Assembly (NCBI GenBank): GCA_947650365.1
Contig: CANTAL010000003.1
Coordinates: 2,852,001-2,916,000 of the forward strand
Length of the DNA: 64,000 bases
Direction: 5' to 3'
Source of the DNA: Chamaelirium japonicum
Taxonomy: Eukaryota; Streptophyta; Magnoliopsida; Liliales; Melanthiaceae
Part shown: piece after piece, positions 50,866 through 61,689 of the stretch
Numbering within the stretch: position 1 is the first letter of the stretch
How the letters are laid out: every line of letters begins with the position of its first letter
Notes under the pieces: model-generated
The model's input: only the letters and a program-made list of their open reading frames with translations
Database searches by the model: none
What the model was told of the DNA's origin: nothing
Translations under genes and position numbers: made by a program

Positions 50866-51545
50866 CACCAGTTCATTCGCCACGGGTATAGGTGTGAAGT
50901 AAGAAAGAATCTAAATTCTAAAACTCCACTTCTTAATAATATAATTAAATCTCTCCGTCCTCTTCTCTCTTCTCCCGTGGATTAGGGTTTCCTATAGATT
51001 GCTTAGGCCCTAACTAAACTTACCCTATAAATAATATACGACCCCTTTAGGGTGGGGCATAAATAAAGAGTGAAGAGAGAAGAAGTCCTGCTCTAGTCCA
51101 TTGGCCACGGGTATAGGTGTGAAGTGCTCCAGTCCATTCACCATGGGTATAGGTGTAAAGTAAGAATGATCTAAATTCCAAAACTCCACTTCTCAATAAT
51201 ATAATTAAATCTCTTAGTTCTCTTCTCTATTCTCTCATGGATTAGGGTTTCCCATAGATTGCTTAGGCCCTACGTAACCTTACCTTATAAATAATATATG
51301 ACCCCTTTAGGGTGGGGGATGTTTGACAGTTCTCTCTTTCTCCCATCTCACAATACGTTATCAGCACGAACATATCGAGCCCAGCCAACCAATAACAAAA
51401 AAATGGAGAAAGAAACGAAGACACAAGAGAGAAAAGAAGAGAGAAGAAAATTGAGAGATAAATAAAGAGAGAAGAAGTCCTGCTTCAGTCCATTGGCCAC
51501 GGGTATTGGTGTATAGTAAGAAAGAATCTAAATTCCAAAACTCTA
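50866..51545 (+). repeat. Short forward units, subfamily II type
   Basis: Tail 50866-50945, linker, box with TATAAATA up to GGGTGGGGCAT (about 51060), then leader and tail pieces at 51063-51130, where the CCATTGGCCACGGG and CCATTCACCATGGG words are doubled. A fuller unit follows to 51545 with box, PBS-like CGTTATCAGCACGAACATAT and leader. Confidence 0.8.
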
Positions 51546-52120
51546 CTTCTTAATATTTATATGACCACTTTAGGGTGGGGCACGTTTGACGACTCTCTCT
51601 TTGCCCAGCCGATCAGTCACAAGAAAACAGAGAGAGAAACGAAGGCAGAAGAGAGAGAAGATGAGAGAAGAGAACGGAGAGATAAACGAAAAGAGAAGAA
51701 GTCCAGCTCCAATCCATTGGCCACGGGTATAGATATGAAGTAAGAAGGAATCTAAATTCCAAAACTCCACTTCTCAATAATATAATTAAATCTCTCTGTT
51801 CTCTTCTCTTTTCTCCCATGGATAAGGGTTTACTATAGTAATAGTTTATCTCAATGTTATTATGATTATCATAGTAATGTTACTTTAATTTTTTTAATTA
51901 AATTAATCCTTTATTTAATTATTAAATAATTTATTAATTAAGTTTTTAGTAAAATAATAAATTTATTTAATTATTTAATTATCTAGTTATTTTATTAAAT
52001 TTATTTATTTAATATTATATTATTTAATAATTAAATTAGGTAACTATTTAATTATTTAAATTATTAAATAAAGAAATAATTATTTAATTATATAATTAAT
52101 TTATTAATTCATTTTATTAG
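51546..52120 (+). repeat. Short forward unit ending in an AT body piece
   Basis: TATATGACCACTTTAGGG, box 3' end, leader, tail (51546-51780), linker and a trace of box to about 51830. Then comes a tail end (TCTCAATGTTATTATGATTA) and about 270 bp of forward AT body. This is one of the few AT bodies kept in the short-unit cluster. Confidence 0.75.
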
Positions 52121-52690
52121 TGCTCCTATCCATTAGAAACATGTATAAGTGTGAAGTAAAAAGGAATCTAAATTCTAAAACTCCACTTCTTAATAATTTA
52201 ATTAAATATCCCCGTTCTCTTCTCTTTGTCTCCCATGGATTAGGGTTTCCCACAGATTTCTTAGGCCCTATGTAAGCTTACCCTATAAATAATATACGAC
52301 CCCTTTAGGGTGGGGCACGTTTGATGGATTTTTCTTTCTCCCATCTCATAACACGTTATCAGCACAAACATGTCGAGTCTGACCGACTAGTCACAAAAAA
52401 ACAGCGAGAGAATCGAAGACAAAAAAGAGTGAAGATGAGAGAAGAGAACAGATATATAAATGAAGAGAGAAGATAGAAGAAGTCTTGCTCCAGTCCATTG
52501 GCCACGGGTATAGGTGTGAAGTAAGAAGAAATCTAAATTCCAAAACTCCACTTCTTAATAGTATCATCTTAATATTATTATGATTATTATAGTAATATTA
52601 CTATAATTTTTTTAAACTAAAATAATCATTTATTTAATTATTAAATAAAATAAATAATTTAATTTAGTAATCATTTAATTATCTAGTTAT
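52121..52690 (+). repeat. Short forward unit with complete order
   Basis: Tail fragment, linker, box with TTAGGGTTT and TATAAATA and end CTCATAACA, CGTTATCAGCACAAACATG, leader, tail to about 52600, then a short AT body. It represents the linker-type unit well. Confidence 0.8.
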
Positions 52691-52945
52691 TTAACGTATT
52701 GTGAGATAGGAGAAAAAGAGAATCATCAAACATGCCCGACCCTAAAGGGTCGTATATTATTTATAGGGTAAGTTTACTTAGGGCCTAAGCAATCTATGGA
52801 AAACCCAAATCCATGGGAGAAGATATAAGAGAACGGAGAGATAAACGAAGAGGAAGAGAGAAAAAGTCCTTCTCTAGCCCATTGGCTATGGGTATAGGTG
52901 TGAAGTAAGAATGAATCTAAATTCTAAAACTGTATTTCTTAAAAT
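52691..52945. repeat. Reverse LTR-like box folded onto a forward leader
   Basis: Reverse: ACGTATTGTGAGATAGG through CTAAGCAATCTATGG and ATCCATGGGAGAAG (about 52691-52815). Forward: GAGAACGGAGAGATAAACGA leader and tail to 52945. The switch happens in the purine word GAGAAGA shared by both. Confidence 0.75.
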
Positions 52946-53325
52946 TTATACAACCCTTTTAGGGTGGGGCACGTTTGACAGCTCTCTCTTTCTCCCATCT
53001 AACAATACGTTATCAGCACAAACATGTCGAGCCCAGTCAGAAGAAAATGGAAAGAGAAACGAAGACAAAAGAGAGTGAAGAAGAGAGAAGAGAACGAAGA
53101 GATAAACAAAGAGAGAAGAGAAAAGAAGTCGTGCTTCAGTCCATTGGCCACGGGTATAAGTATGAAGTAAGAAGGAGTCTAAATTCCAAAACTCCACAGA
53201 AGAGAGATAAGAAGAGAGAAGTGAAAAGGGAGATAAATGAAGTGAGAAGAGAGAACAAGTTCTGCTTGTGTCCATTGGCCATGGGTATAGGTGTAAAGTA
53301 AGAAGGAATGAAAATTCCAAAACTC
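52946..53325 (+). repeat. Short forward unit plus an extra leader/tail piece
   Basis: Box 3' end (CCCTTTTAGGGTGGGGCACG), CTAACAATACGTTATCAGCA, leader, tail to about 53200, then a second leader/tail piece (ACAGAAGAGAGATAAGAAGA to CCATTGGCCATGGGTATAGG). It ends at the fold-back ACTCCATTTTTGTCTTCG. Confidence 0.8.
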
Positions 53326-54242
53326 CATTTTTGTCTTCGTTTCTCTCCGTTTTCTTGCGACTGGTCGACTGCGCTCGACATATTCATGTTGATAACGTAT
53401 TATGAGATGGGAGAAAGAGAGAGCCGTCAAACATTCCTTATACTAAAGATGTCATATATTATTTATCAGGTAAGCTTATTTAGGGCCTAAGGAATTTATA
53501 GGAAACCCTAATCCATGGGAGAAGAGAGAAGAGACTGGTGAGATTTAATTATATTATTGAGAAGTTGAGTTTTGGAATTTATATTCCTTCTTACTTCACA
53601 CCTATACCTGTGACCATGGACTGGAGTAGGACTTCATCACCCTTCTATCTTCTTTTATCTCTCAGCTCTCTTATCTCTTCTTCTTTCTTCTCTGTCTTCG
53701 TTTCTCTCTCCGTCTTCTTATGACTGGTCGGCTGGACTCGACATATTTGTACTGATAATGTGTTGTGAGATAGGAGAAAGAGAGAGCCATCAAACATGTC
53801 CCTCCCTAAAGGGGTCGTATATTATTTATAGGGTAAGCTTACTTAGATCCTAAGCAATCTATGGCAAACCCTAATCTATGGGAGAAGAGAGAAGAGAATG
53901 AAGATATTTAATTATATTATTGAGAAATGGAGTTTTGGAATTTAAATCCTATCTTACTTCACACTTATATCCATGGCGAATGGACTGGAACAGGAATTTT
54001 TCTCTCTTCTATCTTTGTTTATCTCTCCGTTCTCTTCTCTCTTTTTCTCTCTCTTTTGTTTTCATTTCTCTCTCTGTTTTCTTGCGACTGGTTGGCTGGG
54101 CTTGACATGTTCGTGCTGATAATATATTATAAGATAGAAGAAAGAGAGAATTATCAAACATGCCCCACCCTAAAGGGGTCGTATATTATTTATCTGGTAA
54201 GCTTACTAAGGTCCAAAGTAATCTATGGAAAACCCTAATCTA
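53326..54242 (-). repeat. Three short reverse units in tandem
   Basis: Units begin at 53326 (leader complement, PBS and box), 53561 and 53926 (tail first). Each ends in the reverse linker (GAAGAGAGAAGAGA then TTTAATTATATTATTGAGAA). This is the linker-type short unit in the opposite orientation with a period of about 365 bp. Leucine-rich plus-strand open frames here are compositional. Confidence 0.82.
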
Positions 54243-54838
54243 TACAACTGTTATAAGATCGTTCGATCGAATGGCAATCGACTCGAGCAGGACTTCTTCT
54301 CTATTATGTCTTTGTTTATCTCTTCGTTATCTTCTCTTTCTTCTATGGCACGATATATTCGTGCTGATAACGTGTTGCGAGATGGAAGAAAGAGAGAGCC
54401 GTCAAATGTGCACCACCCTAAAGGGCTCGTATATTATTTATAGGGTAAGCTTACTTTGGGGCTAAGTAATCTATGGGATACCCTAATCCATTACAACTAC
54501 TATAAGATCGTTCGATCGGATGGCAATCGACTCGAGCATGACTTCTTCTCTATTCTATCTTCATTTATCTCTCTGTTCTCTTCTCTTTTCTTCTCTCTCT
54601 TCTGTCTTTGTTTCTCTCTCCGTTTTCTTGTGACTGGTCAGCTGGGCTCGACATGTTCATACTGATAACGTGTTGTAAGAATGGAGAAAAAAAGAGCCAT
54701 TAAACATGTCCCACCATAAAGGGGTCGTATATTTTTTATAGGGTAAGCTTACTTAGGGCTTAAGCAATCTATGGGAAACACTAATCTATAGGAGAAGAGA
54801 AAAGAGAACAGAGAGATTTAAATAAATATTTAAAAGAA
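54243..54838 (-). repeat. Two reverse units with a chimeric box start
   Basis: At 54243 and again about 250 bp later, a forward box start (ACAACTGTTATAAGATCGTT, CGATCGAATGGC) is joined to ATCGACTCGAGCAGGACTTC, the reverse leader. The first copy then has a short leader and reverse box; the second a full reverse leader, PBS and box. The shared TCGACTCGAGCA joint shows they derive from one event followed by duplication. Confidence 0.8.
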
Positions 54839-55039
54839 GAGAGAAGAAGTCCTGCTCCACTCCATTGGCCACGGGATGTGAGATTGCTTATTTATTTTAT
54901 TTTAACTAATTATAAAATAATAGACTGGTGTAGGACTTCTTTTCTCTAAATAACCAAAGATAGAAGAGGGTGAATAAAGAGAGAAGAAGTCCTGCTCTCA
55001 ATATATTAAAATAATTAAATATTTATTTAAATATTAATA
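54839..55039. repeat. Mixed leader scraps and AT sequence
   Basis: Forward leader/tail start to CCATTGGCCACGGGATG, then GTGAGATTGCTTATTTATTT (a joint also present at 56153), a reverse leader scrap, a forward leader scrap and AT sequence. Too scrambled for a clear unit. Confidence 0.6.
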
Positions 55040-55640
55040 AATTTTATGCAACCCCATTAGGGTGGGGCATGTTTGATGGCTCTCTCTTTCTCCCATCTCA
55101 TAATATGTTATCAGCACGAACATGTCAAGCCCAACCGACCAATCACAAGAAAACGGAGAAAGAAACGAAGAGAAAAGAAGAGAGAAGAGAGAAAAGAAGA
55201 AAGAAAAGAACGTAGAGATAAACAAAGAGAGAAGAGAAATGAAGTCCTGCTTCAGTCCATTGGCCACGGGTATAGATGTGAAGTAAGAAGGAATCTAAAT
55301 TCTAAAACTCTACTTCTTAATATTTATACGACCCCTTTAGGGTGGGGCACGTTTGATGGTTCTCCCTTTCTTCTATCTCACAACACATTATCAGCACAAA
55401 CATATCGAGCCCAGCCCACCAGTCATAAGAAAACGGAGAGAGAAACGAAGATATAAGAGAGAGAAGAGAACGGAAAGATAAACGAAGAGAGAAGAAAGAA
55501 GAAGTCCTACTCCAGTACATTGGCCACGGGTATAGGGGTGAAGTAAGAAGGAATCTTAATTCCAAAACTCCATTTCTCAAAAATATAATTAAATCTCTCT
55601 GTTCTCTTCTTTCTTCTCCCTTGGATTAGGGTTTCCCATA
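55040..55640 (+). repeat. Two short forward units
   Basis: Units at 55040-55320 and 55321-55640. Each has box 3' end (CCCCATTAGGGTGGGGCATG; CCCCTTTAGGGTGGGGCACG), PBS-like TGTTATCAGCACGAACATG or CATTATCAGCACAAACATA, a long purine leader (55148-55250 is nearly all A and G) and tail. They are followed by linker and the start of a third box. Confidence 0.8.
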
Positions 55641-55850
55641 GATTACTTAGACCCTAAGTAAGCTTACCCTATAAATAATATAGATAATCAAAGAGAGAGA
55701 AACTATTGAGTGAAGAACTCAACTTTAACTTATTAAATAATATACGGGACTGGAAAAGGACTTCTTCTCTGTTCTCTCTTCTCTCTTAATTTATCTCTCG
55801 GTTGATCTTCTTTCTTCTTCTCTTTTCTTAACTATTTAATATTTAATTTG
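55641..55850 (+). repeat. Left arm of a 2.9-kb-spaced inverted repeat
   Basis: Box part to TATAAATAATATAGATAATC, then GAGTGAAGAACTCAACTTTA and a pyrimidine stretch ending TTAACTATTTAATATTTAAT. The reverse complement of this order is found at 58746-58925. These words are not part of the standard unit, so the arms mark one specific inversion. Confidence 0.75.
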
Positions 55851-56160
55851 ACGGCTCTCTCTTTCTCCCATTTCATAATACATTATCAGCACGAACATGT
55901 CAAGCCCTGCCGATCATTCATAAGAAAAGGGAAAGAGAAATGAGAACAGAAGAGAGAAAAGAGAACAGAGGGATAAACGAAGAGAGAAAAGAGAAGAAGT
56001 CTTGCTCTAGTCTATTGGCCACAAGTATAGGTATTAAGTAAGAAGGAATTTAAATTCCAAAACTCCACTTATGTCTTCATTGCTTTCTCTGTTTTCTTGT
56101 GACTGGTCGACTGGGCTCGACATGTTCATGATGATAACGTGTTATGAGATGGGAGATTGC
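55851..56160. repeat. Short forward unit folding into a reverse leader/PBS
   Basis: Forward box end, CATTATCAGCACGAACATG, leader, tail to 56066. At ACTCCACTTATGTCTTC it turns into a reverse leader and PBS (GCTCGACATGTTCATGATG, GATAACGTGTTATGAGATGG), then GAGATTGCTTATTTG. Confidence 0.78.
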
Positions 56161-57035
56161 TTATTTGTTTTATTTATTTCAATTAATATTTCTTTAAATA
56201 TTATAAAGTATATTGTTTCTTTAAATATTTAAATAGTATCATCCCAACGTTATTATTTAAATATTTAATTATAAAACATTTCAATTGTTATGAGATCGTT
56301 TGATCGGATAGCTGACCATCGTCGGACCTTATCTACTATCGGATCTCTCCCATGGATTAGGGTTTCCCATAGATTGCTTAAGCCCTAAGTAAGGTTACCC
56401 AATAAATAATATATGACCCCATTAAGGAGGGCCACATTTGACGGTTAAACAATTAGATAGTTATCTAATTTAATTATTTAATAACATAATAATAATAAAT
56501 AAATAAAATACTTAATTTAATTAAATAACTAGATAATTAAATAATTAAATAAATTAATTATTTTACTAAAAGCTTAATTATTAAATTATTGAAATTATAG
56601 TAAAAATTATATGATAATTATTATTTATTTATTTATTTAAATATTTATTCAATTTTTTAACTAATTAGTTATTTAAGTCATCTCAACGTTATAATGATTA
56701 TAAATAAATATTTTTTAATTAAATTATTTATTTGTTTAATTAAATAAACTATTTAATATATTTATTCACTAAAAAAGTTTTTAAATATTTAAGTAATTTA
56801 TTAATTATTCATTTAATTAAAAATAAAATAATAATTAAAGAAATAACTAATAAAATATATTAAAAATATAATTATATAATTAAATTATTATTTTTTTATT
56901 TAATAATTTAAACAATGAAATAGTTACCTAATTTAAAAATTTACTAAAAACTTAATTATTAAATTATTTAAATTATTAAATTATTTAATAATTAAATAAA
57001 TAATTAATTTAATTAAAAAATTATAGTAATATTAT
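56161..57035. repeat. AT bodies in both orientations around one LTR-like box
   Basis: AT sequence, then a forward box at about 56286-56447 (TGTTATGAGATCGTTTGATC to CCACATTTGACGG, with the central GTCGGA/ATCGGA part doubled). AT body in reverse orientation follows, with a scrap of tail end (CATCTCAACGTTATAATG) near 56690 and a reverse landmark at 56730-56776. No gene is seen. Confidence 0.7.
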
Positions 57036-57633
57036 TATGATTTTTATAATAATGTTGAGATGATTCTATTAAGAAGTGGAGTTTTGGAATTTAGATTCCT
57101 TCTTACTTCACACTTATACCCATGGCCAATGGACTGGAGTAAGATTTCTTCTCTCTTTTCTCTTTATTTACCCCCCTGTTCTCTTCTTCTCTCTTTATTC
57201 TATCTTCGTTTCTTTCTCTGTTTTCTTGTGACTAGTCGATTGGGCTCAATATGTTTGTGCTGATAACGTGTTGTGAGAAGAGAGAAGAAGAGAGAAGAGA
57301 ACAGAGAGATAAACAAAGAGAGAAGAAGTCCTACTCCAATCCATTCGCCATGGGTATAAGTGTGAAGTAAGAAGGAATCTAAATTCCAAAATTCTACTTC
57401 TCAATAATATAATTAAATCTCTCCATTCTCTTCCCTTTTCTCCCATAGATTAGGGTTTCCCATAGATTGCTTAGGCCCTAAGTAAGCTTACCTTATAAAT
57501 AAGATACGACCCCCTTAGGGTGGGGCATGTTTAATGGCTCTCCCTTTTTCCCATCTTAAAACACGTTATCAGTACGAACATATCGAGCCCAAGCAACCAG
57601 TCACAAGAAAACGGAAAGAGAAACAAAGAGAAA
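57036..57633. repeat. Reverse tail/leader/PBS folded into a forward short unit
   Basis: Reverse part 57036-57275 (tail to GATAACGTGTTGTGAGAAG), then forward leader, tail, linker, box, and CGTTATCAGTACGAACATAT with the start of a leader. It ends at the AGAGAAAAG to TGGAATTTTTGAA inversion. Confidence 0.8.
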
Positions 57634-57895
57634 AGTGGAATTTTTGAATTTAGTTTCCTTCTTACTTCGTACCTATACCCGTGGCCAATGGACTGAAGCA
57701 GGACTTCTTTTCTCTTCTCTCTTCGTTTATCTCTCCGTTCTCTAATCTCTTATTCTCTCTCTTTTGTCTTCATTTCTCTCTCTATTATTTTGTGACTGGT
57801 CGGTTGGGCTCGACATGTTCGTTCTGATAACATGTTGTGAGAAGGGAGAAAGAGAGAGCCATCAAACATGCCCCATTCTAAAGGGGTCGTACAAA
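57634..57895 (-). repeat. Short reverse unit
   Basis: Tail, leader complement, GGGCTCGACATGTTCGTTC, GATAACATGTTGTGAG and the box up to CCTAAAGGGGTCGTAC, then AT sequence. Confidence 0.8.
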
Positions 57896-57987
57896 TATTA
57901 ATTAAAATAGTTATAAATTTAAAACATTACAACTGTTATAAGATCGTTCGATCATATGGCTGTCCACCGTCGGATCTCTCCTATGGA

Positions 57988-57996
57988 TTAGGGTTT
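57988..57996 (-). promoter_or_regulatory. Telo-box (AAACCCTAA on the minus strand) in an LTR-like box
   Basis: The plus strand reads TTAGGGTTT. The same word is kept at this place in most boxes. Telo-boxes are known in plant promoters and as binding sites of telomere-repeat-binding factors. A second telomere-type word, TTTAGGG, lies at 58052-58058. Function here is inference. Confidence 0.6.
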
Positions 57997-58007
57997 CCCA
58001 GAGATTG

Positions 58008-58020
58008 CTTAGGCCCTAAG
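58008..58020. promoter_or_regulatory. Conserved palindrome CTTAGGCCCTAAG
   Basis: A 13-bp inverted repeat about one unpaired centre base, found in nearly every box of both subfamilies 10-15 bp upstream of the TATA-like word. Its conservation against a diverging background suggests a binding site or a structural role. Confidence 0.55.
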
Positions 58021-58031
58021 TAAGCTTACAC

Positions 58032-58039
58032 TATAAATA
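58032..58039 (+). promoter_or_regulatory. TATA box (TATAAATA) of the LTR-like box
   Basis: The word CCTATAAATAATATACGACC is the most constant part of the array. It lies about 60 bp before the box end, a reasonable place for an LTR core promoter with a short R-U5 region. Confidence 0.6.
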
Positions 58040-58270
58040 ATATACGACCCCTTTAGGGTGGGGGATGTTTGACGGCTCTCTTTTTCTTCTATCTCACAAC
58101 ACGTTATTAACAGGAACATATCGAGCCCTGCTGACCAATCATAAGAAAACAAAGAGAGAAAGAAAGACAGAAGAGAGAGAAGAAGATAGAAGAGAACGGA
58201 GAGATAAACGAAGATATAAAAGAGAAGAAGTCCTGCTCCAGTCCATTGGCCAAGGGTATAGGAGTGAAAT

Positions 58271-58745
58271 AGAATAATTAAATTAAAATAACTAATTAAT
58301 TATTTAATTACTAATTAGGGCCGACCATTTATTTGATCGGATGGCGTTCTACCGTCGTATCTCTCCTATGGATTTTGATTTCCCATATATTGCTTAGGAC
58401 CTAAGTAAGCTTACCCTATAAATAATATACGACTACTTTAGGGTGGTGCACATTTGTCGGCTCTCTCTTTCTCCCATCTCACAACACGTTATCAAAATGA
58501 ACATATCGAGCCCAGCCGACCAGTCACAAGAAAACGGAGAGAGAAATAAAGATAAAAGAGAGAGAAGAAGAGAGAAGAGAACAGAGAGATAAACAAAGAT
58601 ATAAGAGAGAAGAAGTCCTGCTTCAGTCCATTGGCCACAGTTATAGATATAAAGTAAAATAATTAAATTAAAATAACTAATTAATTATTTAATAACTAGT
58701 TAGGGCCGACCAGTTATTCGATTGGATAGATGTCCACCGTCGAAT
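58271..58745 (+). repeat. Forward unit flanked by copies of an unusual AT linker
   Basis: The linker AATAATTAAATTAAAATAAC through AGGGCCGACCA starts at 58273 and 58658, 385 bp apart. Between them lie a box (GATCGGATGGCG to CTCACAACA), CGTTATCAAAATGAACATAT, leader and tail start. It is a tandem duplication with the linker as joint. Confidence 0.8.
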
Positions 58746-58925
58746 TATATATTAAATAGTTAAGAATAGAGAAGAAGAAAGAAGAAAACGAAGTGAGAAA
58801 AGAGAACAGAGAAGAATTCCTCCTCTAGTCTCATAGATTATTTAATAAGTTAGAAGTTGAGTTCTTCTTTTAATTGTTTCTCTCTCTTCGATTATCTATA
58901 TTATTTATAGGGTAAGCTTACTTAG
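58746..58925 (-). repeat. Right arm of the 2.9-kb-spaced inverted repeat
   Basis: ATATTAAATAGTTAAGAATA, a purine stretch, TAATAAGTTAGAAGTTGAGT and GATTATCTATATTATTTATA form the reverse complement of 55641-55850 in the same order. Confidence 0.75.
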
Positions 58926-59280
58926 GGCCTAAGCAACTATAGGAAATTCTAATCTATGGGAGAAGAGAGAAGGGAACAGATAGATTTAATTATATTTTTG
59001 AGAAGTGGAGTTTTGGAATTTAGATTCCTTCTTACTTCACACCTATATCGGAGAGATTTAATTATATTTTTGAGAAGTGGAGTTTTGGAATTTAGATTCC
59101 TTCTTACTTCACACCTATACCCGTGACCAATATACTGGAGTAGGACTTCTTCTCTCTTCTCTCTTCGTTTATCTCTCCGTTCTCTTCTCTTTTCTTCTCT
59201 CTCTTATGTCTTTGTTTCTCTCTCTGTTTCCTTGTGACTGGTGGGCTGGTCTCAACATGTTTTGCTGATAACGATCTCAT
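58926..59280 (-). repeat. Short reverse unit with a 71-bp tail duplication
   Basis: End of a reverse box and linker. The segment GAGATTTAATTATATTTTTG through TTCACACCTATA is present twice (near 58978 and 59050). Leader complement and a shortened PBS region (ACATGTTTTGCTGATAACG) follow and join directly to GATCTCATAACAGTTGTAAT, the outer end of a box. Confidence 0.8.
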
Positions 59281-61689
59281 AACAGTTGTAATGTTTTAAA
59301 TTTTTTTAATGAAAAATATAAATTACTTTAAAGCAAAAAATTCGGGTGTGCCTCATCTTCCTTCTTTACTTCCTATTATTAAATTAATTTTATTAGTTTA
59401 ATAAATTAAATAGTTAAACAAATTAAATAATTAAGGAAATATTTAATTATCTATATAATAAAATTATTTAAACTAATTATTTATTATTTAAATAATAAAA
59501 TCAATAAATATTTCTTTGATTATTAAAAAAAATATTAAGCTATTTAAAAAAATATTTTATTATTCATATATTCAAATAATTAACTAATTATTTAAATAAT
59601 AAGTAAATAGTTATTAAATATTGATTTATTTTATTACTTAATTAAATAATTATTATTTTTAGTTATTTCAATTAATATCTTATAATTTCATAAATTTTTT
59701 TATTTATTTATTTATATAATATTTTATTTCAATTATTTTTTATTTAACTATGAAATTATTTAATAATTAAAATATTTCAATTATTTTTTATTTAACTATG
59801 AAATTATTTAATTTTAAAAAAAATTATTATTTATTTAATTATTTATTTAATTATCTAAATAATTAAATTCTAATATTTTAGTTATATATATTAATAATTA
59901 TTTAATAATTTATTCAAATGATAATCTAATAATTTTCTTAAATAATATTTTAGTTATGTAATTATTGATTAAATTATTTTTTTATTTGAAAAAATTATTA
60001 ATTAATATAATTTATACTTTAAATTATAAAAGAAATATTTAAATAATAATATAAATAATTTATTGGATTAAAATATTATATAATTATATAATTGAATTAT
60101 TTTATTAAAAAATAATATTAAAATCAATAAATAATTAATTTATTTAGATATTTGATAAAATAATTAAATAAATATTTAAATCATTATTCAATAAATTATG
60201 ATTAATTAAATATTTTTATTATTTACTTATTGAATAATTCAATAATAAAATAATTCAATAATAATTATTGTATTATTCAAAAATGAAATGATAAAAATAT
60301 TGGATTAATAATAATTTATGGAATAATGATTCAAATAATAATTTAATTATTTTATAAAATATCTAAATAATATAATTATTATTTATGTTATTTTTGTATT
60401 CTAATAAAATAATTCTATTATATAATAATATAATATATTAACAAAATAAAGTTAAGTATTTTATTTTTTCAATATTCAAGTAATATTTTTAAAAATAAAT
60501 TATATTAATTAATAATTTTTAGAATTAATAAAATAATTTAATCAATAATTACATAACTAAATTATTATGTAATAAAATTATTAGATTATTATTTAAGTAA
60601 ATTATGAAATAATTACTTATCGAAATAATTATAAAATTAGAATTTCATTAATTAGATATTTACATAAATAATTATTTAAATAATAATTTTTTAAAATAAA
60701 TAAATATTTATTCAATTATTTAAATATTTGAAAATTTATTTAGTAAAGAAATGTATTAAAAGGATTATTTACTTAAACAAAAATATAATTTAATTATAAA
60801 ATAATTTTATAGTTAAATAAATAATTATTTAAATAAATTAAAATTTTTTGAAATAATAAAATATTTGAATAAATAATTATATAACTAAATTATTTTGTAA
60901 TAAAATTATTATAATATCGTTTAAATAAATTTTTTAATAATATTTACTGAAATAATTATAAATTTAGAATTTTATTACTTAGATAATTATAAAAAAATTA
61001 TTGAAATAAAATTTTTTTAAAATAATTAAATAATTAGTCAATTATTGAAATATTTGAAAACTTATTTATTAAAGAAATATATTAAATAGATTATTTATAT
61101 ATAAAAAAAAAATTTTATTAAATAATTTCATTATAAAATAAATAATAATTTAAATAAATTATTAAGTAATGAAATAATTAATATATTTTTTTATGAAATT
61201 ATCACAAATTAAATAAAATACATCAAAAAATAAATTATTTTATTATTTATTAAAATAAAAAAGTAATTTAGTAATAATTTCTTATTATTTAAATAATTAG
61301 TTAATTATTTAAACATATAAACAATAAAATATTTTTTTCAATAATATAATTTTTTTAAAAAAATAAGTAATTAGTAATTATATTATTATATTATTTTATT
61401 ACTTAATTAAATAAAAAAATATATTAATAAATTATTTTATAAATAATTAAATAAAAATTATAATAATTATTTTATTAATGTTAATTAATTTCATATTTTT
61501 ATTAATTACTTATTGAATAATAAAATAAATAAAATAATTAAAATAAAATTATAAAATTAAAATAAAATAAAAATTTTCATTAAAAAATAGATAATTAAAT
61601 AATTAAATAAAATTATTATTTTAATAAAAAGTTTTTTATTATAATATTTCAATTATTTAATTTATTTGATAATTAAATAAATGATTACT
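59281..61689 (-). repeat. Reverse long unit: head and inverted-double AT body (subfamily I)
   Basis: The reverse head (CAAAAAATTCGGGTGTGCCT, CATCTTCCTTCTTTACTTCC) ends near 59375, then about 2.3 kb of AT body. The middle is in forward orientation (landmarks near 60750 and 61075, about 340 bp apart) and the last part in reverse (from about 61345). The end matches 7395-7895. No gene is seen. Confidence 0.75.

Larger units (their letters stand above)
57896..58270 (+). repeat. Forward unit with a model 168-bp LTR-like box
   Basis: The box runs 57934-58101 (TGTTATAAGATCG to TCTCACAACA) and shows each conserved motif cleanly. It is followed by CGTTATTAACAGGAACATAT, a purine leader and CCATTGGCCAAGGGTATAGG. 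There is no head purine word before it, only TAAAACATTACAAC. Confidence 0.85.

Noticed and set aside
57988-58058. Telomere or interstitial telomere tract
   Set aside because: Telomere-type words occur singly at fixed places in each box and never as a run of repeats.
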